From positions 124,376-188,375 of the forward strand of contig NZ_NOXS01000034.1 in assembly GCF_002251735.1 (NCBI RefSeq): a stretch of 64,000 bases of DNA, given 5' to 3'. The position numbers were made by a program, and so were the translations under genes. Shown piece by piece: positions 9,732 to 19,083 of this stretch. Within the stretch, counting starts at the first letter, position 1, and every line of letters starts with the position of its first letter. This stretch comes from Elstera cyanobacteriorum (lineage in GTDB: Bacteria > Pseudomonadota > Alphaproteobacteria > Elsterales > Elsteraceae). Under the pieces are notes generated by a model, which worked only from the letters and a program-made list of their open reading frames with translations, was not told the origin of the DNA and did no database searches.

Positions 9732-10091
9732 ATGCGGACGCCGCTCTATCCGTTAAAGCGCCGCGCCGATTTTCTGCGGGTTGCCGCCCTGCGTCGCAAA
9801 TGGGCGATGCCTGGGCTTGTGTTGCAGGTCGCGCCCAATCCCGCGGATGCCGAGGCGAAACCGCGGATCGGTTTTACCGCCAGCCGCAAGGTCGGCGGGG
9901 CCGTACAGCGCAATCGCGCCCGCCGTAGGCTGCGCGAGGCGGTGCGCGCTATTCTTGCCCCCCATGCCGCCCCCGGTCTCGATTACGTCGTCATCGCCCG
10001 CGAAGAAACCGTGGTCCGCCCTTGGGGCGATCTGCTGCGCGATCTCGAAACCGCGATGCGCCGCTTAAAATCCTGGCGCGAGTCCGCGTGA
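9732..10091 (+). CDS. rnpA: Ribonuclease P protein component
   Basis: A 119-residue basic protein with the RNase P signature around the RNR box ([18 protein letters not shown]). It binds the RNase P RNA and helps trim the 5' ends of tRNA precursors. ATG 9732 is used because the protein then begins with the typical L-K-R-R-A-D-F sequence. Its TGA overlaps the GTG start of yidD. Confidence 0.95.
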   Translation: MRTPLYPLKRRADFLRVAALRRKWAMPGLVLQVAPNPADAEAKPRIGFTASRKVGGAVQRNRARRRLREAVRAILAPHAAPGLDYVVIAREETVVRPWGDLLRDLETAMRRLKSWRESA

Positions 10092-10393
10092 CCGCCCCGG
10101 CCCCCAGCATCGCGGCCCGGTTGCTGCGTGGCGCGGTCTACCTCTATCGGGGGACGCTCTCGCCGCTGTTACCGCGCGCCTGCCGGTTCGAACCAAGCTG
10201 TTCGGCCTATGCGCTGGACGCCCTTAGCCTGCATGGCGCGGGCATGGGGTCCTGGTTGACCTTGAAGCGTTTGTGCCGCTGCCACCCCTGGGGGGGATAC
10301 GGGTATGATCCCGTCCCGCCCGTTTCGGGCTTTACGCCTGGGCGTTTTTCAGCGACACAGGTGCCCTCTTCTTCGCCCTCCCAAGAGTCGTGA
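10088..10393 (+). CDS. yidD: Membrane protein insertion efficiency factor YidD
   Basis: A 101-residue YidD (DUF37) with the full signature: [20 protein letters not shown], and [15 protein letters not shown]. It is an inner-membrane-associated helper of YidC-mediated insertion. The start is a GTG at 10088 whose bases overlap the rnpA stop (GTGA), keeping the three genes coupled. Confidence 0.94.
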   Translation: MTAPAPSIAARLLRGAVYLYRGTLSPLLPRACRFEPSCSAYALDALSLHGAGMGSWLTLKRLCRCHPWGGYGYDPVPPVSGFTPGRFSATQVPSSSPSQES

Positions 10394-10408
10394 GGCTGCC
10401 TTAGTATC

Positions 10409-12091
10409 ATGGAACAACGGAACCTGATCCTTGCGATCGTGATTTCCATCGCCATTCTGGTCGGCTTCCAATTCTTCTTCGATCAGCCGAAGCCGCCCGC
10501 CCCGGCACCGCAAACCGCCAGCAGCCCCGCCGCGACCCCGGCCATTCCGGGCGCGGCGCCCGTTGCCCTGCCGGTCCTGCGCGAGCGGACGGAGATTCTG
10601 GCCGATAATCCGCGCGTGACCATCGAAACCCCGCGCACCAAGGGCTCCATTGCCTTGGTCGGTGGCCGGATCGACGATATCGTTCTGACTGGCTACCGCG
10701 AGACGGTCGATCCCAACAGCCCGCAGGTCACGCTGCTGCACCCCTTGGGCGCGAAGGATGCCTATTACGCCGAATTCGGCTGGTCCACGACCGATACCAG
10801 CCAGCCGGTCCCGTCGCAGGATACGCGCTGGACGGCGGATTTCGATAAGCTGACGCCGACCCAGCCGGTGACCCTAACGTGGGACAATGGCAAGGGCCTG
10901 ACCTTCATCCGCCAATATACGGTGGATAAGGATTACATGATCACCGTAACTCAGCGTGTCGACAGCAAAGCGGCGACGCCGGTGGTGCTGCATCCTTACG
11001 CGCTGGCCTCGCGCTCCGGCACGCCGATCACCCAGGATTTCTTCATCCTGCACGAAGGCGCCATCGGCGTGCTGGGCGATGTGCTGCAAGAGCATAAGTA
11101 CAAGGAACTGCGTGAAAAGCCCGAAATTACCGGCACCACCAAGGGCGGCTGGCTGGGCTTTACCGATAAATATTGGCTGGTCGCGCTCATCCCGGATCAG
11201 GCCGACAGCGTGAAGACCTCCTTCCGTTACAGCAAGCCGAACGGGATTGAAAAATTCCAGGTCGATTACCTTGGCGATGCGAAGACGCTGGCGCCGGGCG
11301 GCAGTGTCGAGGCGAACCATCGGCTGTTCGCCGGGGCCAAGGAAGTGTCGCTGCTTCAGCGCTATGAAACCGACCTGAAGATCAACCGCTTTGATTACGC
11401 GGTCGATTGGGGCTGGTTCTTCTTCTTCACCAAGCCGATCTTCCAGTTGATGGAAATCATCTATCATCAGGTCGGTAACTTCGGCATCTGCATTCTGGTG
11501 CTGACCGTCATCATCAAACTGCTCTTCTTCCCGCTGGCCAACCGGTCCTATGTGACGATGAGCAAGATGAAGAAGCTGACGCCGGTGATGCAGGAACTGC
11601 GCGAAAAATATGCGGGCGACAATGCCCGCATGCAGCAGGAACTGATGGGCCTGTATAAGCGCGAGAAGATCAATCCGCTGTCGGGCTGCTTGCCCATCGT
11701 CGCGCAAATTCCGGTGTTCTTTGCGCTCTATAAGGTGCTGTTCGTCACCATCGAAATGCGCCATGCGCCGTTCTTCGGCTGGATTCAGGATTTGTCGGCG
11801 GCGGACCCGACGACGGTGTTTAACCTCTTCGGTCTCATTCCGTGGGCGCCGCCGCACTTCCTGATGATTGGCGCTTGGCCGCTGATCATGGGCGTGACCA
11901 TGTGGCTGCAAATGAAACTGAACCCAACGCCGACCGATCCGATCCAGGCGAAGATGTTCATGATCATGCCGGTGGTCTTCACCTTCATGCTCGGCAGCTT
12001 CCCCGCCGGTCTGGTGATCTATTGGGCGTGGAACAATACGCTGTCGATTGCCCAGCAATGGGTGATCATGCGGCGCCTGGGGGCGGCGTGA
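10409..12091 (+). CDS. yidC: Membrane protein insertase YidC
   Basis: A 560-residue inner-membrane insertase. TM1 is at residues 7-25 (M-E-Q-R-N-L-I start), followed by a Pro/Ala linker, the periplasmic beta domain (about 60-340), and the conserved 60KD_IMP core with five membrane helices (about 350-550). The L-Y-K-R-E-K-I-N-P-L-S-G-C-L-P stretch near 415-430 is diagnostic. It inserts and folds inner-membrane proteins with or without Sec. The ATG at 10409 fits the Gram-negative length. Its stop overlaps the next start. Confidence 0.97.
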   Translation: MEQRNLILAIVISIAILVGFQFFFDQPKPPAPAPQTASSPAATPAIPGAAPVALPVLRERTEILADNPRVTIETPRTKGSIALVGGRIDDIVLTGYRETVDPNSPQVTLLHPLGAKDAYYAEFGWSTTDTSQPVPSQDTRWTADFDKLTPTQPVTLTWDNGKGLTFIRQYTVDKDYMITVTQRVDSKAATPVVLHPYALASRSGTPITQDFFILHEGAIGVLGDVLQEHKYKELREKPEITGTTKGGWLGFTDKYWLVALIPDQADSVKTSFRYSKPNGIEKFQVDYLGDAKTLAPGGSVEANHRLFAGAKEVSLLQRYETDLKINRFDYAVDWGWFFFFTKPIFQLMEIIYHQVGNFGICILVLTVIIKLLFFPLANRSYVTMSKMKKLTPVMQELREKYAGDNARMQQELMGLYKREKINPLSGCLPIVAQIPVFFALYKVLFVTIEMRHAPFFGWIQDLSAADPTTVFNLFGLIPWAPPHFLMIGAWPLIMGVTMWLQMKLNPTPTDPIQAKMFMIMPVVFTFMLGSFPAGLVIYWAWNNTLSIAQQWVIMRRLGAA

Positions 12092-12762
12092 GCCAGCCCG
12101 CGCCGCAAGGCCCGCTGGAGGGCATGACGCCAAGCGATTGGGCAGCGGCCGTTGAGTTCGGTCGCAAGCTCTTCGCTGGGCCGTGCGACTTTGTGGCGGC
12201 GGTGCCGACGATTGACCGGTTGCCGCCGATCACCCTGACGGAAGTGGCCTTCGCCGGGCGCTCCAATGTTGGCAAGTCGAGTCTCGTGAACGCGCTGACG
12301 GGGCGCAGCACTTTGGCCCGCACCTCGAACACGCCGGGGCGCACTCAGCAGCTCAACTTCTTCTCGCTCGGGGAAAAGCTGCTGCTGGTCGATATGCCCG
12401 GCTATGGCTATGCCGAAGTGCCGAAGGCGGAAGCCGCGCGCTGGGCCGAGGTGATCGACCTTTATTTGCGCGGTCGCGCCTCCCTGCGCCGCGTCTGCCT
12501 GCTGGTCGATGCGCGCCACGGGGTGAAGAAGAACGATCTCGATAGTATGGATTGGCTCGACCAGCGCGCCGTGCCCTATCAGATCGTCCTCACCAAGGCC
12601 GATAAGCTGAAGCAGAAGGACCGGGAAGATTTGCTGGCCGCGACGGCGAAGACCATTTCCCGCCGCCCGGCCGCCCATCCCGATATTATCGTGACCTCTG
12701 CTGAAACCGGCGAGGGCATTCCGGCTCTGCGCGCGGTTTTGGGGCTGTTCGCGGCGGCTTAG
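12088..12762 (+). CDS. engB: Ribosome biogenesis GTP-binding protein YihA/YsxC (EngB)
   Basis: A 224-residue GTPase. G1 is G-R-S-N-V-G-K-S-S (about 54-62), G3 is D-M-P-G-Y-G-Y, and G4 is T-K-A-D-K-L. EngB helps assemble the large ribosomal subunit. I take the GTG at 12088, which overlaps the yidC stop (GTGA); an ATG at 12124 behind GGAGGG would remove 12 residues and is possible. The TAG stop overlaps the convergent methyltransferase gene by four bases. Confidence 0.93.
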   Translation: MSQPAPQGPLEGMTPSDWAAAVEFGRKLFAGPCDFVAAVPTIDRLPPITLTEVAFAGRSNVGKSSLVNALTGRSTLARTSNTPGRTQQLNFFSLGEKLLLVDMPGYGYAEVPKAEAARWAEVIDLYLRGRASLRRVCLLVDARHGVKKNDLDSMDWLDQRAVPYQIVLTKADKLKQKDREDLLAATAKTISRRPAAHPDIIVTSAETGEGIPALRAVLGLFAAA

Positions 12763-13526
12763 GCCGCCGCCTCGGGCCGCGAGGCGATGACAGAGAACAT
12801 CGATACCTCGCCGCCCGAAATCGGCGCGCGTTGGGTATGGAAGCTTAAGCGCACATCGCTGAACCCGAGGATTCCCAAAGCCGATACGAAGAAGGCCGGG
12901 CTGAAGGCCCACCAGGTATGAACCTGCTGCGCGCCAAGGTGCGGCAACAGCTCGCAGACCGCCCGATCCCCCAAGTGGGGGTAATAGGTTTCAGTAACGA
13001 TCATCGTCTTGCGAACCCGTTTTGCCGTCTGCTCCAGCAGCGAAAACGGCACCCGGCAGTGCAGCAGCACGCTGGCCAGCAGGCCGATATCATACTCGCC
13101 GATTTCCGCCGGAATGGCGTAGGGGTCGGTTTCGATCATCCGCACGTTCGACTCGAACAGCGCGTGGCAATACCAGAAGGAGTTACGCACCCCTTCTAGA
13201 TGGGGGGTGAACTCCGCCTTCCAGCCGTCGATATTGAAATTGCGGAAGGGCACGATGTCCCACAGATGGCTCATCGGTGGCTCGATGCAGGTCACCGCCG
13301 CCCCCGCCCGTTCCATATGGAACGACAGGTACCCGCTGGCCGGGCCGATTTCGAGCACCGAGCGGTCCTTAAAATCCACCTCGCCCAAATAGGCGTCGGC
13401 GGCGGCGCGCAAGTCCCATTGGCCGTCCACCGTTTCGTCGGGCAGGGTGAAGGAATGGTAGAATTCGCAGTCTTCGCGCCGGGGGAAACGGGGCGGAATT
13501 ACACTGAAGGCGGGGGACTGGGGCAT
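12759..13526 (-). CDS. Class I SAM-dependent methyltransferase
   Basis: A 255-residue protein with the SAM-binding motif I V-L-E-I-G-P-A-S-G-Y-L-S (residues about 58-69) and an acidic motif II (C-I-E-P-P near 80). The region after it has several Trp, Tyr and His residues, as in small-molecule or sugar methyltransferases, but I cannot name the substrate. It is transcribed against engB and away from argB. Nothing nearby links it to a pathway, so it is best treated as a general methyltransferase. Confidence 0.75.
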   Translation of the reverse strand: MPQSPAFSVIPPRFPRREDCEFYHSFTLPDETVDGQWDLRAAADAYLGEVDFKDRSVLEIGPASGYLSFHMERAGAAVTCIEPPMSHLWDIVPFRNFNIDGWKAEFTPHLEGVRNSFWYCHALFESNVRMIETDPYAIPAEIGEYDIGLLASVLLHCRVPFSLLEQTAKRVRKTMIVTETYYPHLGDRAVCELLPHLGAQQVHTWWAFSPAFFVSALGILGFSDVRLSFHTQRAPISGGEVSMFSVIASRPEAAA

Positions 13527-13720
13527 CTTAATCTCGGTCAGGCGCAGGGGCTGTTAAGCTGCGGGATGCGGCGAAGGCTGGCAATGGAATTTATGCGCCC
13601 GGCCCATGCGCGTTTTTGTCCGAATTTCCGCTTCTCCTAAGCCCCTGTTTTGCGCATGATCCCGCCGCCCACCGCGCCCGGCGCGATGGGGGTTTGATGC
13701 CGCTTCGGAGATTGCCCGCG

Positions 13721-14635
13721 ATGACCGACCAGAAACCCGTCGATATTGCCTCGCTCGATTGGCCGACCAAGGCCAATATTCTCTCCGAAGCGCTGCCGTT
13801 TATGCGCCGTTTCGCGGGCAAGACCTTCGTGATCAAATACGGCGGCCACGCGATGGGCGACGATCACCTTGCCGATCTGTTTGCGCGCGATGTGGTGCTG
13901 CTGAAGCAGGTCGGCATCAATCCCGTCATCGTCCACGGCGGCGGGCCGCAGATCGGTAAAATGCTGGAACGGCTGAAAATCCAGTCCCAGTTCATCGACG
14001 GGCTGCGCATCACCGACGAAGCGACCGTCGAGATCGTCGAAATGGTTCTCGCGGGGTCGATCAATAAGCATCTGGTTGGTGCCATCAACCGCGCGGGCGG
14101 CCTCGCGGTCGGCCTGTCGGGCAAGGACGCTAATCTGATCACCGCGCGCCGCCTGACGCGCACCAAGGTCGATCCCGATAGCCATATCGAAAAGGTCTTG
14201 GACCTCGGCTTCGTTGGCGAGCCGGAAACGGTCAACGCCAAGGTGCTGGAAGTCTTCGCCCAGTCGGACATTATCCCCGTCATCGCGCCGACCGCCATCG
14301 GCTCCAAGGGCGAAACTTTCAATATCAATGCCGACACGGCGGCGGGGGCCATTGCTGGGGCGCTGGGCGCGACCCGCTTGCTGCTGCTGACCGATGTGGC
14401 GGGTGTGCTGGATAAGAGCAAGACGCTGCTGAAGGAACTGAGCACCGAAGATTCGCGCCGCCTGATCGCCGACGGCACGATTTCCGGTGGCATGATCCCG
14501 AAGATCGAAACCTGCGTGTCCGCCGTCATGCAGGGCGTCGAGGGCGCCGTCATTCTCGATGGCCGCGTGCCGCACGCGATTTTGCTGGAAATCTTCACCT
14601 CGGGCGGCGTCGGTACGCTGGTTCGTCGCGGCTAA
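13721..14635 (+). CDS. argB: Acetylglutamate kinase
   Basis: A 304-residue amino-acid kinase. Motifs visible are V-I-K-Y-G-G-H-A-M (about 38-46), V-H-G-G-G-P-Q-I (about 74-81) and G-G-M-I-P-K (near 264). It phosphorylates N-acetylglutamate, the second step of arginine synthesis and usually the step inhibited by arginine. ATG 13721 follows GGAG at nine bases and gives the family length; an in-frame extension upstream has no similarity. It is followed closely by dapD. Confidence 0.96.
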   Translation: MTDQKPVDIASLDWPTKANILSEALPFMRRFAGKTFVIKYGGHAMGDDHLADLFARDVVLLKQVGINPVIVHGGGPQIGKMLERLKIQSQFIDGLRITDEATVEIVEMVLAGSINKHLVGAINRAGGLAVGLSGKDANLITARRLTRTKVDPDSHIEKVLDLGFVGEPETVNAKVLEVFAQSDIIPVIAPTAIGSKGETFNINADTAAGAIAGALGATRLLLLTDVAGVLDKSKTLLKELSTEDSRRLIADGTISGGMIPKIETCVSAVMQGVEGAVILDGRVPHAILLEIFTSGGVGTLVRRG

Positions 14636-14659
14636 AGAAAACACAAGGAAACGACCAGA

Positions 14660-15499
14660 ATGACGCAAGATCTCGCCGCCGCCATCGAAGCCGCCTGGGA
14701 TGCCCGCGATACGCTTTCGACCAGCACACAAGGCGCCGTGCGCGAAGCGGTGACGGAAGCCCTCAGCCTGCTCGATTCGGGCAAGGCGCGCGTTGCCACG
14801 AAGGAAGCGGGCGGCTGGACCGTTCACCAATGGCTGAAGAAGGCCGTGCTGCTGTCCTTCCGCCTTAATGATATGGAAGCGATTTCCGGCGGGCCGGGTG
14901 GGGCCGATTGGTGGGACAAGGTCCCGTCGAAGTTCCAGGGCTGGGGCAGCGAAGAGTTTAAGGCCGCGGCCTTCCGCGCCGTGCCGGGCGCCATCGTGCG
15001 CCGCAGCGCCTTCGTCGCCCCCAACGTCGTGCTGATGCCGAGCTTTGTTAATGTCGGTGCCTTCGTCGATAGCGGCACGATGGTCGATACGTGGGTCACG
15101 ATTGGTTCCTGCGCGCAGATCGGGAAGAACTGCCATATCTCCGGCGGCGTCGGCATCGGCGGCGTGCTGGAGCCGCTGCAGGCCGGGCCGGTGATCATCG
15201 AGGATAACGTCTTCGTCGGCGCGCGGTCGGAAGTGGCGGAAGGCGTGGTGGTGGAAGAAGGCTCGGTCCTGTCGATGGGCGTGTTCTTGGGCGCCTCCAC
15301 CAAGATCATCGACCGCAGCACGGGCGAAGTCTTTGTTGGCCGCGTCCCGGCCTATTCGGTCGTCGTTCCCGGCGCGCTGCCCGGTAAGCCGCTGCCCGAT
15401 GGCACCCCCGGCCCGTCGCTCTATTGCGCCGTTATCGTCAAGCGCGTCGATGCCCAGACGCGCAGCAAGACCGGCATCAACGAACTGCTGCGGAGCTAA
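14660..15499 (+). CDS. dapD: 2,3,4,5-tetrahydropyridine-2,6-dicarboxylate N-succinyltransferase
   Basis: A 279-residue DapD with an alpha-helical N-terminal part and a left-handed beta-helix of hexapeptide repeats from about residue 110 on. It transfers succinyl from succinyl-CoA to tetrahydrodipicolinate in the lysine and meso-diaminopimelate pathway. AAGGAAAC lies before the ATG. It sits between argB and dapE, and dapE starts four bases after its stop, so this is a lysine-pathway operon. Confidence 0.96.
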   Translation: MTQDLAAAIEAAWDARDTLSTSTQGAVREAVTEALSLLDSGKARVATKEAGGWTVHQWLKKAVLLSFRLNDMEAISGGPGGADWWDKVPSKFQGWGSEEFKAAAFRAVPGAIVRRSAFVAPNVVLMPSFVNVGAFVDSGTMVDTWVTIGSCAQIGKNCHISGGVGIGGVLEPLQAGPVIIEDNVFVGARSEVAEGVVVEEGSVLSMGVFLGASTKIIDRSTGEVFVGRVPAYSVVVPGALPGKPLPDGTPGPSLYCAVIVKRVDAQTRSKTGINELLRS

Positions 15500-15503
15500 A
15501 GGC

Positions 15504-16649
15504 GTGGCGGCACTCGACCCCATTGCGCTGACCCAGGCGCTGATCCGCTGCCCGAGCGTGACCCCGGCAGATGCCGGGGCCTTGGGGGTGCTGGCGGAAA
15601 CCCTGACGGCCCTTGGGTTCGTGTGCCATCCCTTGCGCTTTGAAGAAGCAGGCACGGCGCCGATCGATAATCTCTATGCCCGTTTCGGGGCCGGCAGTCC
15701 GCACTTCTGCTTTGCCGGTCACACCGATGTGGTGCCGCCGGGCGATTTATCCGGCTGGTCGGTCGATCCGTTTGCTGCCGACATCAAAGGGGAGCGGCTG
15801 TTCGGGCGCGGTGCCGCCGATATGAAGGGCGGCATCGCCGCCTTTGTCGCCGCCGTTTCGGCTTTTCTCGCTGAAAACCCCGCTTTCGGCGGCTCAATCA
15901 GCTTGTTGATCACCGGCGATGAGGAAGGCCCCGCCATCAACGGCACCAAAAAGATGCTGGAGTGGCTGGCGGCGCGCGGCGAGACTATTGATGCCTGCGT
16001 CGTCGGCGAGCCGACCAACCCGCGCAGCTTGGGCGAGATGATGAAGATCGGGCGGCGCGGCTCGCTCTCGGGGACGATCACGGTGCAGGGCGTGCAAGGC
16101 CATGTTGCCTATCCGCATCTCGCCGATAATCCGATCCCGAAAATGGTGAAACTGCTGACCGCCCTCGGCTCCGGCGCGCTGGATGATGGCACCACCCATT
16201 TCCAGCCGTCGAACCTCGAAGTGACAACGGTCGATACTGGCAATCCGACCAGCAACCTTATTCCTGGCAGCGTTACCGCCAGTTTCAATGTGCGCTTCAA
16301 CGATAGTTTCAGCGGCGCAACCCTGGAAGCCCTAGTGCGCCAGCGGCTCGATAGCGCTGGGGTGCCCTATGAGTTGAAGATTTCAATCTCCGGCGAAAGT
16401 TTCTTCACGCCGCCCGGTCCGCTCTCGGCCCTGGTGGCGGGTGCGGTGGAAACCGTGCTGGGGGTGACGCCGGAGCTGTCGACAACCGGCGGCACGTCGG
16501 ACGCGCGGTTTATCCGCGCCTATTGCCCCGTGGTGGAATTCGGTCTGGTCGGCCAATCGATGCATAAGGTTGATGAAAATCTACGCCTTGCCGATCTCGC
16601 CGCCCTTACCCAAATCTATCGGGTAATGCTCGACCGGTACTTCGCATGA
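15504..16649 (+). CDS. dapE: Succinyl-diaminopimelate desuccinylase
   Basis: A 381-residue M20 metallopeptidase-fold enzyme. Zinc and catalytic regions are visible: [13 protein letters not shown] near 67-79, [17 protein letters not shown], and the late [11 protein letters not shown]. It removes succinate from N-succinyl-L,L-diaminopimelate, two steps after DapD. The GTG at 15504 lies four bases after the dapD stop and gives the normal length; an upstream extension would overlap dapD. Its TGA overlaps the next ATG. Confidence 0.95.
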   Translation: MAALDPIALTQALIRCPSVTPADAGALGVLAETLTALGFVCHPLRFEEAGTAPIDNLYARFGAGSPHFCFAGHTDVVPPGDLSGWSVDPFAADIKGERLFGRGAADMKGGIAAFVAAVSAFLAENPAFGGSISLLITGDEEGPAINGTKKMLEWLAARGETIDACVVGEPTNPRSLGEMMKIGRRGSLSGTITVQGVQGHVAYPHLADNPIPKMVKLLTALGSGALDDGTTHFQPSNLEVTTVDTGNPTSNLIPGSVTASFNVRFNDSFSGATLEALVRQRLDSAGVPYELKISISGESFFTPPGPLSALVAGAVETVLGVTPELSTTGGTSDARFIRAYCPVVEFGLVGQSMHKVDENLRLADLAALTQIYRVMLDRYFA

Positions 16650-17224
16650 TCCCCCCGTTTAAGGCCTTTCTCGCTCTGCTGTGGGCGACGCCCGACTGGC
16701 AGCGCTATTTTGCCGATACGGTCGGCGAGGTGCGCCGCTCCTTCCTGCCGCTCGCTATCGAATTCGGAATGCTCGTCGCCTTCTGGCTGATCGTGGGCGG
16801 CGGGGACAGCGGTTTCGGGTTCACGGGCATTCTGTTGCAGTCGATGGCCGATCTGGCGGCGACGGCCTGCTTCCTGACGCTGTTTGCCGTTGCCGCCCTG
16901 CGCTTCGGGTTCCGCAGCGGCCTGTGCCGGACGATTGCCGCTTTCAACTGGGTGTCGCTGATTCTCGCGGTCATGGCGCAAATCATGGTAGGGGTGTCGC
17001 AACTGATCGACTCGCAGTCGCTTTTGCTCGGTAGCGGCGCCATGCTGTTCATCTGGTTGAACGTGACGCTGTTCCGACTGATGAAACAGGCGATGCAGCT
17101 ACCGACCGCCGGGATCGTTGGCGCGCTGGTGCTGCATATTCTGCTGGCCCTGACCTTCACCCAGGCGGCCTTTGGCGTGCAGATGCGCTTCGACCCGCCC
17201 GCCGCCCTGCAATCGGCGTCGTGA
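16646..17224 (+). CDS. Unrecognised multi-pass membrane protein
   Basis: A 192-residue protein with about five hydrophobic segments (roughly 35-52, 58-85, 95-118, 125-148 and 155-176) and no signal peptide. The pattern resembles YIP1-type membrane proteins, but I cannot assign a family safely. It overlaps dapE (ATGA) and ends in the GTGA start of the next gene, so it is translated as part of the lysine operon. Its role is unknown. Confidence 0.6.
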   Translation: MIPPFKAFLALLWATPDWQRYFADTVGEVRRSFLPLAIEFGMLVAFWLIVGGGDSGFGFTGILLQSMADLAATACFLTLFAVAALRFGFRSGLCRTIAAFNWVSLILAVMAQIMVGVSQLIDSQSLLLGSGAMLFIWLNVTLFRLMKQAMQLPTAGIVGALVLHILLALTFTQAAFGVQMRFDPPAALQSAS

Positions 17225-17571
17225 GGCTGATGTATACTGCCCTGATGACCATCGGCCTGCTGGTCGCCTCTAACCTATTCATGACCTTTGCTTGGTACGG
17301 GCACCTCAAATACCGGGACACGGCGCTGTGGCAGGTGATCCTGGTCGCCTGGGGTATCGCCTTTTTTGAATATTGCCTGCAAGTGCCCGCCAACCGTATC
17401 GGCTACGGCATGTTCACGGCGGCACAACTGAAGATTATGCAGGAAGTCATCACGCTGGTGGTCTTCGCCGGATTTTCGGTCTTTTACCTCGGCGAGCAAC
17501 TCCGCTGGAACCATGCCGCCGCGGCGCTGTGCTTGGTCGGGGCGGTTTATTTTGTGTTTATGAAACCCTAG
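17221..17571 (+). CDS. DUF486 family small membrane protein
   Basis: A 116-residue protein with four membrane segments and the DUF486 hallmarks W-Y-G-H-L-K, A-W-G-I-A-F-F-E-Y-C-L-Q-V-P-A-N-R-I-G and L-K-I-M-Q-E-V-I-T-L. The family resembles one half of a drug/metabolite transporter of the EamA type, but its function is unknown. The start is a GTG overlapping the stop of the preceding gene, making a chain of coupled genes from dapE onwards. Confidence 0.85.
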   Translation: MRLMYTALMTIGLLVASNLFMTFAWYGHLKYRDTALWQVILVAWGIAFFEYCLQVPANRIGYGMFTAAQLKIMQEVITLVVFAGFSVFYLGEQLRWNHAAAALCLVGAVYFVFMKP

Positions 17572-17577
17572 GGTGGT

Positions 17578-17883
17578 TTAGAGAGCGGATAGGAGCAGTT
17601 TTATCCAGTCACGCCGGGCATCCAGCACGCGGACAATATCGACCGCCGTATCCGTGACCTGATAAAAAATTAGCGAGGGACCGCAGGGGAAGCATCTAAT
17701 TCCTTGGAGAATCTCGTCCAGGGAGCGTCCCAATTGCGGCGTTTCGGTAATCAGGGCTGCGACGTGCTCAATCTTCGAAAGTGCGCCAAGTGCGACCGTC
17801 TCACCATACCGTGCCGCAAGGTAATCTCCCAAGGTGGCGAGGTCAGTTTCGGCTACCGGGCGAATTAACAGACGGTGCGCCAA
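17578..17883 (-). CDS. RelE/ParE-family toxin
   Basis: A 101-residue protein with the ParE/RelE fold pattern: early R-P-V-A-E-T-D-L-A, central P-Q-L-G-R-S-L-D-E-I, and late R-V-L-D-A-R-R-D-W-I near the C-terminus. Members poison DNA gyrase (ParE) or cut mRNA (RelE); the R-D-W ending suggests ParE. It starts two bases after the stop of the partner gene, the usual antitoxin-first arrangement. Which target it has cannot be read from the sequence. Confidence 0.82.
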   Translation of the reverse strand: MAHRLLIRPVAETDLATLGDYLAARYGETVALGALSKIEHVAALITETPQLGRSLDEILQGIRCFPCGPSLIFYQVTDTAVDIVRVLDARRDWIKLLLSAL

Positions 17884-17885
17884 GC

Positions 17886-18131
17886 CTATTTTCCGTAGCG
17901 TTGCCGTAAGCGCTTAAACACTTGTTCGGCCGGTTCGCCGGGGCCACTCGCCATTCCAGCTTCTAACAAACCGCGAAGATCGGTTCGCGCTTGTTCCTGA
18001 TCGTCCCAAACATTGACGACGGCAGATACCGCTTGGGTAAGATCGGGATAAAGCCCCTCCGCCACTGCCGCATTCAACCGAGCGGCGGTTTCGGGTGTTA
18101 GTTCAATGGTAACGGTCTGAGACAGTGGCAT
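17886..18131 (-). CDS. ParD-like antitoxin
   Basis: An 81-residue protein whose N-terminal half reads as a ribbon-helix-helix DNA-binding region (T-V-T-I-E-L-T-P-E-T-A-A-R-L-N-A-A-V) and whose C-terminal half is charged and likely wraps the toxin. It lies directly upstream of the RelE/ParE toxin gene and probably represses the pair. The region is less GC-rich than the flanking housekeeping genes, as is common for such modules. Confidence 0.78.
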   Translation of the reverse strand: MPLSQTVTIELTPETAARLNAAVAEGLYPDLTQAVSAVVNVWDDQEQARTDLRGLLEAGMASGPGEPAEQVFKRLRQRYGK

Positions 18132-18181
18132 CGCTCCTCCGATATTCAGAATGCCTGAAGGCTGGGCGAACCGTCAGCCTA

Positions 18182-18931
18182 TTATTCCTCTGGATATACC
18201 GCGCCCATAAAATACAGCCCCTCCGCCGGGGCCGTTGGGCCTGCTACCGACCGATTGCGGGCTTCGAGGGCGCGGGTTACGTCGTCGGGCGTCCATTTGC
18301 CTTGGCCGACGAGGGCGAGCGTGCCAACCATATTGCGCACCTGATGATGCAGGAAGGACCGGGCGGCGGCGGTAATCTGGATTTCGTCCTCGACCGCCCG
18401 CACCTCTAGCCGGTCGAGCGTGCGGATCGGCGAATCGGCTTGGCACAGGCTGGCGCGGAAGCTGGTGAAATCATGCCGCCCCAGCAGCCGGTCGGCGCCC
18501 GCCTGCATGGCGTTGGGATCGAGTTTATAACCGACCGACCAGACGCGGCCTTTGTCCAGCGCGGGCGGCGCGCGGCGGCACAGAATCCGATAGCGATACC
18601 AGCGCCCGATGCAGGAAAAGCGCGCGTGCCAATCGTCGGGCACGATGGATACATCCAGCAAAGCAATCGGCTGCGGCTTTAGGTGAAAATTCACCGCTTC
18701 CATCAGTTTGAACGGCGGCCAATTCTTCGCCAGCGTTACATGCGCCACTTGCCCGCGTGCATGCACCCCGGCGTCCGTCCGCCCGCAGGCGTGCACCGTC
18801 GCTTCCTCCTGCCCGCTCGCCAGAATCGCGCGCTCAATCGCCTCCTGAATGCTGAGAACCCCCGCCTGCTGGCGCTGCCAGCCGGAATAGCCAGTGCCCT
18901 CATATTCAACAATCATGCGATAGCGCGGCAT
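18182..18931 (-). CDS. truA: tRNA pseudouridine synthase A
   Basis: A 249-residue TruA. The catalytic aspartate lies in the motif C-G-R-T-D-A-G-V-H-A (about 48-57). It makes pseudouridine at tRNA positions 38-40. ATG 18931 gives the family start M-P-R-Y-R-M-I-V-E-Y-E-G-T; the 16 residues that could be added upstream come from the hairpin region and have no similarity. It follows purH on the same strand, with the four-hairpin cluster between. Confidence 0.95.
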   Translation of the reverse strand: MPRYRMIVEYEGTGYSGWQRQQAGVLSIQEAIERAILASGQEEATVHACGRTDAGVHARGQVAHVTLAKNWPPFKLMEAVNFHLKPQPIALLDVSIVPDDWHARFSCIGRWYRYRILCRRAPPALDKGRVWSVGYKLDPNAMQAGADRLLGRHDFTSFRASLCQADSPIRTLDRLEVRAVEDEIQITAAARSFLHHQVRNMVGTLALVGQGKWTPDDVTRALEARNRSVAGPTAPAEGLYFMGAVYPEE

Positions 18932-18949
18932 GGAGATCCTGTGTGTTGG

Positions 18950-19080
18950 GCAAGGGCGCCGCCCTTGCATCCCGCTCAAGGGGCGACCGCCCCTTGAGAA
19001 TCCGGGCTTCTCGATTCAGAAAATGGGATCGCCAAGGGGTAAGCCCCTTGGCTGGGGTTGTTAGGGGCGATGCCCCTAAC
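18950..19080. repeat. Cluster of four perfect palindromes (REP-like)
   Basis: Four perfect inverted repeats lie within 131 bases between the purH stop and the truA start. They are 18950-18968 (8-bp arms, GCAAGGGC), 18975-18998 (11-bp arms, CTCAAGGGGCG), 19031-19052 (9-bp arms, GCCAAGGGG) and 19060-19080 (9-bp arms, GTTAGGGGC). All share an (A)AGGGG / CCCCT(T) core. No T-run follows, so they are not simple terminators. The arrangement resembles REP/BIME-type extragenic palindromes. They may protect the purH mRNA 3' end or limit readthrough into truA. Confidence 0.8.
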
Positions 19081-19083
19081 CTC

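Noticed and set aside
13637-15655. Long open frame antisense to argB and dapD
   Set aside because: It is a by-product of high-GC codon use opposite well-recognised genes; its translation is low-complexity and rich in Arg, His, Ala and Gly, without any family motif.
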